A stretch of 64,000 nucleotides of DNA. Origin: Begonia masoniana. Taxonomy: Eukaryota > Streptophyta > Magnoliopsida > Cucurbitales > Begoniaceae. Shown piece by piece: positions 52,916-64,000 of the stretch. Every line of letters starts with the position of its first letter. The first letter of the stretch is position 1. The position numbers and the translations under genes are program-made. The stretch lies in the NCBI GenBank assembly GCA_022432975.1, contig CM039509.1:29203834-29267833 (forward strand), read 5' to 3'. A model generated the notes under the pieces. It searched no databases and had not been told where the DNA came from. It was given only the letters and a program-made list of their open reading frames with translations.

Positions 52916-55900
52916 TCACATCCTGTTGTCGCTCCCACGTAGCCTCTTCCACCTCGTGGTTGCGCCACAAGACTTTGACCAGTGAAATCTTTTGTTGCGT
53001 AAGACTTTGGTGGAATACTCCAAAATGCGTACCGGCCCCACCTCGTAAGTCAAGGTAGGCTGTACCTCGATCTCTGTAGCCTCCACGACGTGCGATGGAT
53101 CACGTAAACATCTCCGAAGCATAGACACGTTGAATACATCGTAGATACTCTCCATAGAAGCCGGAAGCTGTAGTCGATACGCCATCTTCCCGATCCTCTT
53201 CAGAACAGGAAAGGGCCCCACATAACGAGGGTTTAACTTACCCCTCCTTCCAAATCTCGCAACGCCTTTGAACGGAGAAACTTTAAGGTAGACCTCGTCA
53301 CCTTCCTCAAACTCTAGCTCTCTCCGTCTAGTGTCAGCATAGCTCTTCTGTCTGCTCTGAGCTACCTCGATACGCTGTCGGATAATGGCAATCTTCTCTG
53401 TCGTCTGCTGTAGAATCTCTGGACCAACAATGCTGGCCTCGCCAACCTCGTCCCAATATAACGGAGACCTGCACTTGCGACCATACAGCGCCTCATATGG
53501 AGCCATGCCAATCGTAGCCTAGAAGCTGTTGTTGTACGAGAACTCAATCAGAGGTAAATAGCGGCTCCACGAGCCCTGAAACTCCAGCACACAAGCTCTG
53601 AGCATATCCTCAAGAATCTGATTCGTCCTCTCTGTCTGACCATCAGTCTGAGGATGGAATGCCGTGCTGAAATTAAGCTGAGTCCCCATAGCTTTGTGCA
53701 GACTCTTCCAGAACTTCGATGTAAATCTCGGATCTCGATCTGAGACAATAGAAACTGGCACGCCATGCAGTCTGACAATCTCCTGCACATAAAGCTCGGC
53801 GAGCTGATCCATGGACGATGCCATCCTCACAGATAAGAAGTGGGCCGACTTTGTCAATCGGTCCACAATAACCCAAATACCGTCATGGCCTCTCGTAGTC
53901 CTCGGGAGCCCCACAATGAAATCCATGGAGATCTGCTCCCACTTCCACTCCAGAATCGGCAGTGGTAATAACGTTCCGGCCGGTCTCTGGTGCTCTGCCT
54001 TCACCTGTTGACATACTAAACAGGTCTCAACGTACTTGGCAACCTCCCTCTTGATGTTCGGCCACCAGAAGTGCTGTTTCAAATCCCGGTACATCTTGGT
54101 ACTCCCCGGGTGTACAGAATATGCCGAAGAATGTGCCTCGGCCAATATCTCCTTCTTCAGATCCTCGTCACTAGGCACGTACCACCTATGCCTGAACTTC
54201 AGAATACCATCATCAGATAAATGGAAATCCGACGAGTCTCCCAAAGTCATACTTGATCGAAGCTCCATACACTCCGAATCACTCTGCTGAGCCTCACGTA
54301 TACGACCAAGAATAGTCGGCCTGAGAGAAATGTTGGCGAGCATACTGGACAACTCAGCCACTATCTCCACATCGAATCTCTCAATCTCAGACCGCAGCGT
54401 AACTGACATCGCTGCTAGTGAAGGCTGACTCGCAGAAGGCACTCTACTCAAGGCATCAGCAACCTTATTCGCTTTCCCCGGATGGTACTTGATGTCGAAA
54501 TCATAATCTTTGACGAACTCAAGCCATCGTCTCTGTCGCATGTTCAGCTCCTTCTGCGTAAATAAGTACTTCAGGCTCTTGTGGTCAGAAAATATCTCGC
54601 ACTGCTGCCCATATAAATAATGTCTCCATATCTTCAGTGCGAAGACCACAGCTACTAACTCAAGGTCGTGCGTAGGGTAATTCTGCTCGTACGGCTTCAA
54701 CTACCGAGAAGCATATGCAATAACTCTCCCCTCCTGCATCAATACACAACCGAGTCCCACTCCAGATGCATCGCAATAAATACCGTATCTGACACCTTCA
54801 GTACAGGAGCGGTGGTCAATCTCTGCTTTAACTCCATAAAACTATCTTCACAAGCAGCCGACCATATAAACTTCTCGTTCTTCCGAGTCAATCGTGTAAG
54901 AGGAAGTGCGATCTTCGAGAATCCCTCAATAAACTTTCGATAATAACCGGCCAATCCGAGAAATCCACGCACCTCACGTACGTTCTTCGGCTGTGGCCAA
55001 TCTCTGACCACCTGAATCTTGCTCGGATCCACAGAAACTCCGTCCTATGATATAATATGGCCAAGAAAGCTCACTCTGTCAAGCCAAAACTCGCACTTCG
55101 AAAACTTTGGATACAGCTGGCGTTGACTCAGAATCTGTAAAACGATCCTTAGATGGTCCTCGTGTTCTTCCTTTGTCTTAGAGTAAATCAAGATGTCATC
55201 GATGAAAACCACCACGAACTTATCCAGATACTCCTTGAAGACACGGTTCATCAGATCCATAAACGCTGCAGGGGCATTAGTAAGTCCGAAAGACATAACA
55301 AGGAACTCATAATGCCCATACCTCGTTCGGAATGCCGTCTTCTGAATATCATCCCTCCGGACTTTCAGCTGATAATAACCCGAGCGCAGGTCGATTCTGG
55401 AAAATACTCGGGCACCCTGTAGCTGATCAAATAAGTCATCAATCCGCGTCAGTGGATACTTATTCTTCACCGTCAATTTGTTCAACTCTCTGTAATCAAT
55501 GCACATCCTGAGGGTCCCGTCTTTCTTCTTGACGAATAAAACAGGCGCACCCCAGGGTGAAACACTGGGTCGAATGAAACCTTTCTCTAATAACTCATCA
55601 AGCTGAGTCCTCAACTCTCTCAACTCGGCTGGTGCCAACCGGTATGGGTTGTTAAACCTCGGTGCGGAGTTAGGATATACATCAATAGTGAACTCAATCT
55701 CCCGGTCCGATGGTAACCCGGGAAGGTCATCAAGAAAAATCCCAGAGAACTCTCTAACAATAGGAATGTCGCTTGGCTTTTCTCCGCTGAGCAATTGACA
55801 ATCAAATACAGAGGCCAAATAAATAGAGCACGCACCTTTAAACTGCTCATTGACCATCATGGAATAAGAAATAGGCGAGCTACTCAATCTGTTCATCGCC

Positions 55901-57324
55901 TGATAAGAAAACTCAGCTTTACCCGGGGGTCGGAAGGTCACCATCCCGGATCGACAATTGATGGTGGCGAAGTGCTGTGCTAGCCAGTCCATCCCTAAGA
56001 TCAGATCATAGTGTTCTATGCACATAACAATAAGGCGAGCATAGAGGGTATTACTTCCAACCGAGACAATATTGCCCTGCACAATCTGACGTGACTGCAT
56101 ACGCTCTCCTGAGGGCAACATCACACTATATTTGCACTCTGCTAACTCTGGCACTAATCTCAGTCTAGACATGCAAGCAATCGATATAAAGGAGTGCGTA
56201 GCTCCTGTATCCATCAAAGTAAATACAGCTGTACCCATAATCAGAATAGTACATGCCATCACGACAGGCTGATCATCGTCATCAACATCGGCTGGCTCTA
56301 TAAATGCGAAGATCCTCGGGGTCACTCTCCTCTGATCTCCACCTAACTGGTCTCGGCCAGGCTTTGGGCAATCTCTGACGTAATGGCCAAGCTCCCCACA
56401 TCTAAAGATTCGGTTAGTGCCAACGCGGCACTCACCACTGTGTTCTCTCTGACAAATGGGGCACCACGGTATTTGAGAAGCCCCCTGCACTTGCTTCCCT
56501 TTACCACGATCAATACCTCCCTCAAGAGGTCTCTTCACACCCCTCGGCTGCTGCTGGGGCTGCGCTCTAGGCTGTAAACCTCGGTTCTGCGACTGAGGTC
56601 ATATCTCACGGAAGAAGCCCTTAGCTGGCTCCCTCGGTCTAACACATGTAGCTCTGGCAGCCTCTATATCCAAGGCTCTAGCTATGATGTCAGAAAAGGG
56701 TACATCAATAATACCTGAGACAACCACATGCATCCGGATCTCCGGATTAAGTCCCTCCATAAACTGGTGCACCTTCTCCTCATTATCTCTAACAAGACGA
56801 GGTGCAAATCTGGATAATGCCTCGAACTTCCGAATATAATCAGCAACTGAACCAGTCTGCTTAAGCTGCATAAACTCGTTCCTCTTGGCCACTCTCACTG
56901 TGCGGCTGAAATACTTATCGAAGAATAGAAACTTGAACCGATCCCTAGTCATAATAGATACATCCGTCGTCACCTTGATCGAATCCCACCAGAATCGGGC
57001 ATCCATCGCTAAGTGAAAGGTAGCATACGCCACCTTGCTCCTGTTCCCCACCTCGGCATAAGCTAACATATCCTCCATAACTCGGATCCATTCCTCAGCA
57101 ACAGTAGGATCTGATGATCGACCATCAAATACTGGAGGCCGTAGGCCCTGAAACTTCTGCATGCCCTGGTTATTGGGAACTATCAAATCGTGGGCTCTCT
57201 GGTTCTCCCGATTCACTAAGTCTGTAATCTGTTGCGCTTGCCGCTCCATATGCTGAGACTGGCGATCTATCAACTCTGTAAATCGATCTAGCGCGTCATC
57301 TCTAGGATCTCTTCCTCGAGTCAT
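52916..57324 (-). pseudogene. Gag-Pol polyprotein of element B (multiple stops)
   Basis: Same domain order as A. Gag is from the ATG at 57324 (Q/R-rich N-terminus, capsid). The zinc knuckle [13 protein letters not shown], at about 56400-56360, has lost its first Cys (IFRC where relatives have CFRC or CYRC). Protease DTGATHS is at about 56215-56190, RT with FIDD at about 55205-55190, then RNase H, integrase with HHCC and DDE motifs, and a chromodomain-like tail near 52930-53100. Stops occur at about 56599 (after FFREI), 55045 (after HIIS), 54703 (after ASR) and 53519 (after YNNSF); the last three look like CAG to TAG changes. Frameshifts lie near 54785 (RNase H start) and 52998 (tail). No functional product is expected from this copy. 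Confidence 0.93.
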
Positions 57325-57471
57325 AGTGTATCAAGCCTAAAACAAATTAAACAGATAATCCTAAGAAACAAAATCGAATAAAGCTATAAAACAGACTTAC
57401 AGTTGATGAAGGATGTCCGCGTAGTGGCTGTGCAGTCGAGCAGTCTACAGAACCAAATTTAAAACCCGGGG

Positions 57472-57483
57472 GCTCTGATACCA
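57472..57483 (-). other. Primer binding site of element B
   Basis: The minus strand reads TGGTATCAGAGC, initiator tRNA-Met type, four bases from the 5' LTR. Confidence 0.9.
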
Positions 57484-57719
57484 TAATTGTAACAACCCTA
57501 ATACTGTACCCATTTACCCGTATAAATTTTTCATTTTATTTTACACTTTAAGTGGAAACCGAATCGGAATTGAAGTTGTCAGTGTTATTTGGAAAACCAT
57601 TTAAAACAAACATAAAATTGTTAATAAAACAATTAAAACTATTTAATTAAAAACTAATTTCAATTAAAACAATCGGGAGGGCATAACTCTCCGGCCCTAA
57701 AAACACAGGGGCATCGACC

Positions 57720-58077
57720 AGTCGCTGCAGCATGCAGCGACTGAACGCTGCATATGCTGCAGCGTGCAGCGACTAGTCGCTGCATTGCTGCAGCGACTGG
57801 TCGCTGCATAGCATGCAGCATGCAGCGATCGATCTCTGCATGCTGCAGAGATCGATCGCTGCACACCCTGTGCAGAGATCGATCGCTGCACACCCTGTGC
57901 AGAGATCGATCGCTGCACACCCTGTGCAGCGATCATGCAGCATGCAGCGATCCTTGTTCCTTCGATCGCTTACCTTCATCACTTCTCTTATGCCATTTTT
58001 TTTCCAAGTGCTCTCTGGAAACTCCAGAGAGAAAAACCACAATCTGATCTGCTCTCTGGAATCCGATTCCAGAGAGC
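57720..58077 (-). repeat. Expanded palindrome array and hairpins, LTR B (right)
   Basis: Tandem CAGCGACTRGTCGCTGCA-type palindromes and three 27-bp units with ATCGATCGCTGCACACCC, then hairpins at 58010-58032 (stem end mutated, GAGAGA for GAGAGC) and 58051-58077 (perfect). Confidence 0.9.
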
Positions 58078-58462
58078 AACAACTCCTCAAATAACACAAT
58101 ATTTTAAACGCGATAAAACTTCTTAAAAACGAACTGCATGGATACGTTTAAAAGTTGTCTAATCCTCCTGTTTCAAATTCCAAGCAGTTCCAGTAAAAAC
58201 TATCAAAACACCGATTATAAACAGATTTCCAAAAACGTTTAAAACATCAAATATGAACCTAACATCTAACCATATCCAAACATGTTCGTCTATACATACG
58301 TATCATCCATTAGATCCCACAAAATACTTACACCGACATCCCCACGGGTCAAAACGCGCCGACTGCTCAGCACACTCCCACGGGCCATTCTCCGTCAACT
58401 GCACCAGACTTTCGGAGGAGGAACCTCGTCCTCACCTGGCTCGATGTCACCTAAACTGTCAC

Positions 58463-59065
58463 CTACACCATACAGACACCTATGAGATAACAGGCTCAGT
58501 AAATTCTACGTAAATGCAGATGCGTGCAGTGCATATGGAGTTCAGAAATCATGCATAACAGAGCGTCGCAGACAGTATATCACCGAGATCTCATCCCCCT
58601 AACCGAAGGGGGCCCATCCTGCGGTCGGACTACCCCGTGCGGTTAGAGGAGGGGGGTACACGCCTACAACACGTACAGCCGTGCCTGAGCCCCACCTCGC
58701 GTGACCAGATAACAGATTACATTCATTAATTACAGTACATGAGATGTGGTATCGGCCAGACCCTTAATCGGCCCGCACGATAGATCAAGAGCCCCCAATT
58801 TCTAGGCCACATGGTTTTCAGAAAACATCGTGCAGTGCAGAAATTCGTTTTCATGCCAAGTTAAAATACGTGATGCATGGACAGTTCAATATAAAGTAAA
58901 CAAACAAGCATGCGTACCATCAAAACTGTAAATGAAATATCCTACAAAACGTTTAAACCTAACTACCCAACCAAAGCAGTTAAAACAATCAATCCTCCAA
59001 GATCCTCGATGCTAAATCGAAGTACGGTGTAGACCAATCGGTCAGAGTAAGTCACGAGAACTTAC
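58463..59065 (-). other. Intron-like module in LTR B (right)
   Basis: Donor AAG|GTAAGTT is at 59065 and acceptor TATGGTGTAG|GTGA at 58463, 603 bp. This is the 5' LTR copy. Confidence 0.6.
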
Positions 59066-60067
59066 CTTGAGCGCGCTGAATCTCAAGCTTTGTCCACGGG
59101 AGTCGTGTGTCTGAGGCAAAACACGATATTTGTCGTTAAAACCAATTTAAGCTATTGACGTCCAAATCACAAATCTTAACTAAAGGATTCCTTAAAACTT
59201 CTAACTCATCTAATTGAGACATTCAAACGACTAATTCATGCTCGATGATCCAAAACTTCAATTAACGAGTTTTTCCTCAAAAACCCGAAAATCTCTAACT
59301 TTTTTAACATTTTCACAAATTGATTTAACTTCGTCCAATAACATCAAATATGTCCAATATATACTTTATTACAGCTAACCTATTAATTACGAACCCTAAA
59401 TCTCGATTTCTAATAAAATCCTAACGAAACCCTAACTTTAAAACGATCCGAGAATTGAAAACTAACGCTATAGAATCATAGATCCATACCTAAGATTGCG
59501 ATTGGAGGAAGAATCACGAAGAACGGAAGTCGATCGGAGGTCGGAACGGAGGAGAATCGCTCGCGGCCGAGAGAGAAAGCTCTCTGTCGTTTTTGTGAAA
59601 CAGAGAAGGAGAAGAAGTGAGGGAGAGGAAAGAAAAGTTGATTTTTAATATAATTTGGTTTGACAAATTACCAAAATGCCCTTAGCTCTTATTTCTATTT
59701 TGTTTCGTCCTTCGGTTCGTTAATCGTCCAACTATTCGGGGTCATCAAACTTCCTTATTTCACCAACAAGTCTAACTTACTATTTGGGATTTAACAAAAC
59801 TATCCGTTCGCAAAACGGACTTCGTTTACTATTTTTACTAAAACGTCCTTTACATTACGATAGAGGTAATTACTCGGAATATAGCGTTTAATCTCCAAAA
59901 ATTCTCACAATTTCTTTAAAATTCCTATTAATCGTTAGGATCGAAATGACGCTTTCCGTTTGCGAAACTGATTTGATCTGACATATTTATGAAAATGTCA
60001 TTATATAATAAAATATGAATATCATATATTAAATCAAAAATCCGTACAAGCCGGATATTACAATAGT

Positions 60068-62623
60068 AATAGAAGAAAAATTTTTGACGAACCGTCGATA
60101 ATATCCAACCAAACCCAAGAAACTCCGTACTTCAGTAACATTCTTAGGTGGTTTCCATTCTAACACTGCCTCGACCTTAATGGGGTCTACTGAAATGCCA
60201 TTCTGAGAGACTACATGACCTAAGAACTTCACTTCTGCCATCAAAAAATTACATTTCTCTCGCTTTGCAAATAGCTGGTGTTCACGTAATGTCTGTAGGA
60301 CAATTCTTAGATGTTCCATATGCTCCTCACGAGACTTAGAATATATTAAAACATCGTCAATGAATACTACCATGAACAGATCAAGATAAGGCCGAAGAAC
60401 TCGATTCATCAGGTCCATAAAAGCTGCTGGTGCATTAGTCAGTCCAAACGGAAGTACCAGGAATTCAAAATGTCCATATCGAGTGCGAAAAGCTGTTTTC
60501 GGAATATCCTGTTCACGAAGTTTTAATTGATGATAACCAGATCTCGAGTCGATCTTTGAGAAGTACTTTGATCCTCCAAGCTGGTCAAATAGGTCATCAA
60601 TTCTTGGTAGAGGGTATTTATTCTTGACTGTCACATGATTTAATTTACGATAATCAATGCACAACCGAAGCGAAACATCCTGCTTCTTTGCAAATAAGAC
60701 GGGTGATCCCCACGGCGAATTACTATTCCGAATAAAACCCTTGTCCAGCAAATCATCTAGTTGGGTTCTTAACTCCTTCAACTCAGCAGGAGCCATGCGG
60801 TACAGAGCAGTTGAAATTGGAGCTGTATTAGGTAATAAGTCAATACTGAACTCAATCACACGATCGGGTGGCAACCCAGGTAAATCGTCAGGAAAAACAT
60901 CAAGGTAATCACAAACCACTGATATATCAGAATCATGCTCGACGATAAAATGATTGTCACTAATAGCAAAAACACTCCCATATAGTTCCAATCTCCTCCG
61001 ACCTCCCAAACAAGCTCGTAAAATAGAATTAACAGGGAATATACGGGCATTACACGGATGGACCAAAACCTTTCCATCCTCCAATGTAAGGGATATTCTT
61101 CTCTGATGACAGTCAATTATAGCCTTATAAAAGTTTAACCAATCCATACCCAAAATCATATCGAATTGATCCATAGGCATAACTATCAAGTCAGCAAGTA
61201 ACTCGTGTTCATTAATCATAATAGCCACATAACGAACAATGTGATTCATTTCATATTTCTTGTTCATAGGAATACTCAAAATAAGGGGATTGTCAAGTTT
61301 TTCTATGGCTACGTCTAAAGCATGAACAGAAGATGTAGAAATAAATGAATGCGTTGCTCCAGTATCAAACAAGACATGCATCATGGTATTAAATAAGGAA
61401 ATCATACCATCGATAACACCATGGTCAGATGAATCATGAAGCTCAGATCCCGCAACTGCATAAGCTTGACCAGTCATCTTTCCTTTTCCTCTATTACCAC
61501 CTCCGAATCCACCCCTCGATGAACTAGGGTTAGCAGTAGTCATACAATTCAGAGTCACAGCAGGAATGGTGTTTGAAGCAGAGCTCTGTTGATATCCAGC
61601 AGACTTCTGAAAGTTGGTACCAGATGGCTGATATTGATGCTGATTACGCGGATCCTGACCAGAAAATCCCTTGCTATCTCCGAAGCCAGACCTGCTAATA
61701 TTTGTCTGAGAAGGTGCTGAATTATTTTGAGATTTCTGATTAGTAGGGCAATTCCTTCTTAAATGTCCAGGCTGTCCACAAGTATGACAAACATATGATC
61801 CAGAACGCCCACTAGAATAAGGTGTAGTGTCAGAGGATCTGCTAAAGTTATCTTGATTCTGACCATCACGGTTTCTCCCTTTCTTAAAGTCCTTCTTTGT
61901 TATCTTGTCTCCCACGTGCTGATCATCTTTCCCTTTCCCTTTGTATACATCAAACTGTTCTTCCAAATCTGCCTCAACACGCTGGGCAGCAGCAACAACA
62001 TCAGAAAGAGTCTTGAATGCAAAACCTGATAAATGGTGTTTGATCTTAGGCCTCAAATTCATTCGAAATTTGACCTGCATATCCACCGGATCCATGTGAT
62101 TAATATACTGAGAGAATTCCATGAACTTGGCATAATACTCTAGCACGGTGAGACTTTCCTGCTCCAATTTATGATACGCCGCAATCATCTTCTGGCGATG
62201 CTCAGCATTACAATAGTTGTCTCTGAAAAGAGTTTCAAACTGTGTCCAAATCATATCCTCTTTAGGGTAGTCTAATTTCAGAGACCTCCACCAAACATCG
62301 GCCATTTTCTCAAATAGATAAGTTGCAAATCCAACCCAATAATCTGTTGTAGCCTTCAGGGCTGTCAGCTTCTTATGAATCACCCTTAACCAATTTTCTG
62401 CAACTTGAGGGTCAGCATCACCCACAAACACCGGTACATTCATCCGCTCCCACTGCATAAAGTAAGTCATGCGGCGGTCCTCTACGTCCTGATTGCCGCG
62501 TCGTTGAGTTAAATCTTGCAGTACATCTCGGAGAGCTATTATCGGATAAGTAGGCTGCGATTCAGCTGATTGCACAGTAGGTGCTGCAGGAGTTTGGTTC
62601 CTAGGGACTCTTCTTGGAGGCAT
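60068..62623 (-). pseudogene. Gag-Pol of element C, 5' part: gag, protease, RT (interrupted by B)
   Basis: One open frame of about 852 codons from the ATG at 62623 ([10 protein letters not shown]) to the B insertion; the frame upstream of this ATG covers the primer site and is not coding. Gag capsid domain ([25 protein letters not shown]) is at about 62460-62270, a CCHC knuckle [14 protein letters not shown] at about 61790-61750, protease [11 protein letters not shown] at about 61370-61335, RT with [17 protein letters not shown] at about 60665-60615 and active-site FIDD at about 60365-60350. It then stops at B's target site after YYRRFVKNF. No stop or shift is visible in this 2.5-kb part, so before B inserted this half was intact. 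Gag is clearly different from that of A, B and E. The remaining pol is at 48129-50367. Confidence 0.92.
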
Positions 62624-62750
62624 TTTCGTAAATCTGAAAAAAAGTAATTTACGACTAAGGTCAAAATACGTCCTTTTTGTACAATAATAATTCTTGTATA
62701 TCATCACATAATCTATCCTACAAGTGTCACTTTTCAAGATTGCAACCTTT

Positions 62751-62761
62751 CTCTGATACCA
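62751..62761 (-). other. Primer binding site of element C
   Basis: The minus strand reads TGGTATCAGAG followed by AAAGG, initiator tRNA-Met type, eight bases from the 5' LTR, a longer spacer than in A, B and I. Confidence 0.85.
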
Positions 62762-62769
62762 TTTTTTTC

Positions 62770-64000
62770 TGTCACGCCCCAAAGGGGACCCGCAACAGAA
62801 CGGGGAAGGACCCGACCCGAAAAGGGCTAGATCATCCGACCCTAAATCTCATTCACTTAAAAGAACATACAGCGGAAGGGTTTATAAACTAACATAAAGT
62901 CAGGGTCCAAAATATAAATCAAACAGGTCCAACAAGAGACACCAGATAATGTGATGATATACGTCCAACAAAATATCCAAATACCATACGACTTACAATC
63001 TCAAAAGTCTCTAACCTCAAAAGAAAATTAAAATGAAACTTAAAGAAAGTTTTTGATCCCTTGCTGATAACTAGAACTCCTTTTGATTCGATCCTGAAAA
63101 AGTAGTCGTTTGGGGTGAGTCGACTAAACTCAATAGGGATAGAGTTTATTTCCAGCAGTTATAAAATATTATGCAGAAATTTAATAAAATGCAGTTTTCA
63201 ATTTAAATAGATGATCGGTGAAAATGGGGCCTCTCATGGACCCCGAGCACACTGGGCCATAGGCCAAAACATCGACATCAGGCAGTCGCACGCCATAATT
63301 ACCCTGATCAGGTTTAGGGTTTCGCGCCAAAGGACACGGCTCTTCAGCTGTCCTATTACTTCTAGTTAAAACCACACAATTTTTATAAATGATTGAAATA
63401 ATGCAGTTGATAAGTGTGTGAAAATACAATAACACAAAATTAAATGAACAGTTTATGCCAAATAAGTGAATTTAATTAATGAATTAAAAATAATAATACT
63501 TAACCGAAAATAAAATAAATCCCTACCTCAATTGAACTTACAACAGATCAGTACTCAATATATATCCAAGTGTCCGAGTCGATGATTCATACTTTAATTC
63601 AGTAAATTGGTACCTAGCAAAAGTAAAATCCTGCATTAATTTTTGGGCTAACTTATCTCCTAATTTATCCTCAAAGATGGTCTACATCAAATCGTACTCA
63701 AAGCCTGCTGATTATTATTCTCATTATTTCTTCATCCAAAATCAACAACTTAATCCACTTCCCACCGTATCAAAATTACTTACTAAAAACAAATACCCAA
63801 ACCATATAGATTGAAAAACAGTACCCAACTGTTGCTAATCCAACAACGTAGAAGAGATATTTATACACTGAAAATCAATTCAAACTCTCGGTAATGATTT
63901 CCCAGTCAAAATTTCAGAGTACATCGCAATATAATTTTTGATCTTATAGTCTATTCAGGAAAAGGCTTATCGCCCATTAATCTTACTAAAAAAAATCTGA
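62770..64000 (-). mobile_element. Right (5') LTR of element C, partial
   Basis: 1231 bp visible, almost identical to 46530-47760, for example the shared block from CAGCGGAAGGG to the TGATAAGTGTGTG stretch. It runs off the window. Confidence 0.93.

Larger units (their letters stand above)
50373..60062 (-). mobile_element. Element B: full-length chromovirus inserted in C's pol
   Basis: 9690 bp with LTRs of 2474 and 2575 bp, primer site, polypurine tract and gag-pol, flanked by a perfect ATAGT duplication (50368-50372 and 60063-60067). It interrupts C between RT and RNase H. The LTRs differ little apart from extra palindrome repeats in the right one. Gag-Pol contains several stops and frameshifts, so B is dead in spite of its complete structure. 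Confidence 0.95.
57488..60062 (-). mobile_element. Right (5') LTR of element B
   Basis: 2575 bp, about 100 bp longer than its mate because the unit GAGATCGATCGCTGCACACC is present in three copies at about 57846-57925 and extra CAGCGACT repeats precede it. Confidence 0.93.
46530..64000 (-). mobile_element. Element C: chromovirus split by B, right end beyond window
   Basis: The LTRs start TGTCACGCCCCAAAGGGG; the left one is complete (1761 bp) and the right one is cut by the window end. AAAAT at 46525-46529 should be the left target copy; its mate lies outside. The two LTRs are nearly identical by eye over 1.2 kb, so C is young. Its LTR family lacks the intron-like module seen in the other gypsy LTRs here. 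Confidence 0.92.

Noticed and set aside
60029..60062. Continuation of C's pol frame past the YYRRFVKNF region
   Set aside because: The last codons come from the end of B's LTR, not from C.
48129..62623. Pararetrovirus (Caulimoviridae) origin for the RT/RNase H frames
   Set aside because: LTRs, tRNA-Met primer sites, target duplications, integrase and a chromodomain tail show Ty3/Gypsy retrotransposons.
62624..62782. N-terminal extension of C's Gag frame beyond 62623
   Set aside because: It covers the primer binding site and LTR edge; the MPPRR start at 62623 fits Gag.

Overview
This window is plant nuclear heterochromatin. Nearly all of it is LTR retrotransposons inserted into one another, and I see no intact host gene. 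Supporting signs are Ty3/Gypsy Gag-Pol with a C-terminal chromodomain-like tail (Tekay/Del-type chromoviruses), LTRs of 1.8-3.2 kb, primer sites matching plant initiator tRNA-Met, 5-bp target duplications, and a Cassandra-type LTR carrying a 5S rRNA-like box. The letters used for elements are my own labels.

Layout. 1-650 is a badly deleted gypsy pol (M). 651-2037, 4657-4829 and 27213-30039 are the oldest DNA, into which the rest inserted. K is a solo LTR at 2038-4656. I (4830-27207, duplication CCCTC) is a non-autonomous gypsy with no pol. It contains A (7599-17031, duplication CTAAT, nearly complete gag-pol), a hexanucleotide array of about 1 kb, and solo LTR J (21125-24372, duplication GGGCC), which splits a shortened gag. 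L (30040-30295) is a Cassandra-type LTR. It is cut by a very small TRIM-like element D (30296-30324 plus 46336-46529). D appears to host E in its left LTR and C in its right LTR. E (30325-46335) is another gag-only gypsy; its left LTR holds solo LTR F (duplication GACGA) and solo LTR G, and G holds solo LTR H. C (46530 to beyond 64000) is a chromovirus whose pol is interrupted by B (50373-60062, duplication ATAGT). The deepest stack is L-D-E-G-H.

The most interesting signal is inside the LTRs. Nine LTR types (A, B, E, F, G, H, I, J, K), otherwise divergent, carry at the same relative place a splice-donor-like AG|GTAAGT and, 0.5-0.9 kb later, an acceptor-like TGTAG|GTG. Just inside the donor is a CCTACAYC motif that is the reverse complement of the acceptor sequence, and the paired bases co-vary between families. 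This suggests a conserved leader intron closed by an RNA helix. Further downstream most of these LTRs also carry palindromes and a conserved CTCTGGA/TCCAGAG hairpin. I and E, whose LTRs differ, share a non-coding block in place of pol, which points to one non-autonomous lineage probably mobilised by relatives such as A or B.
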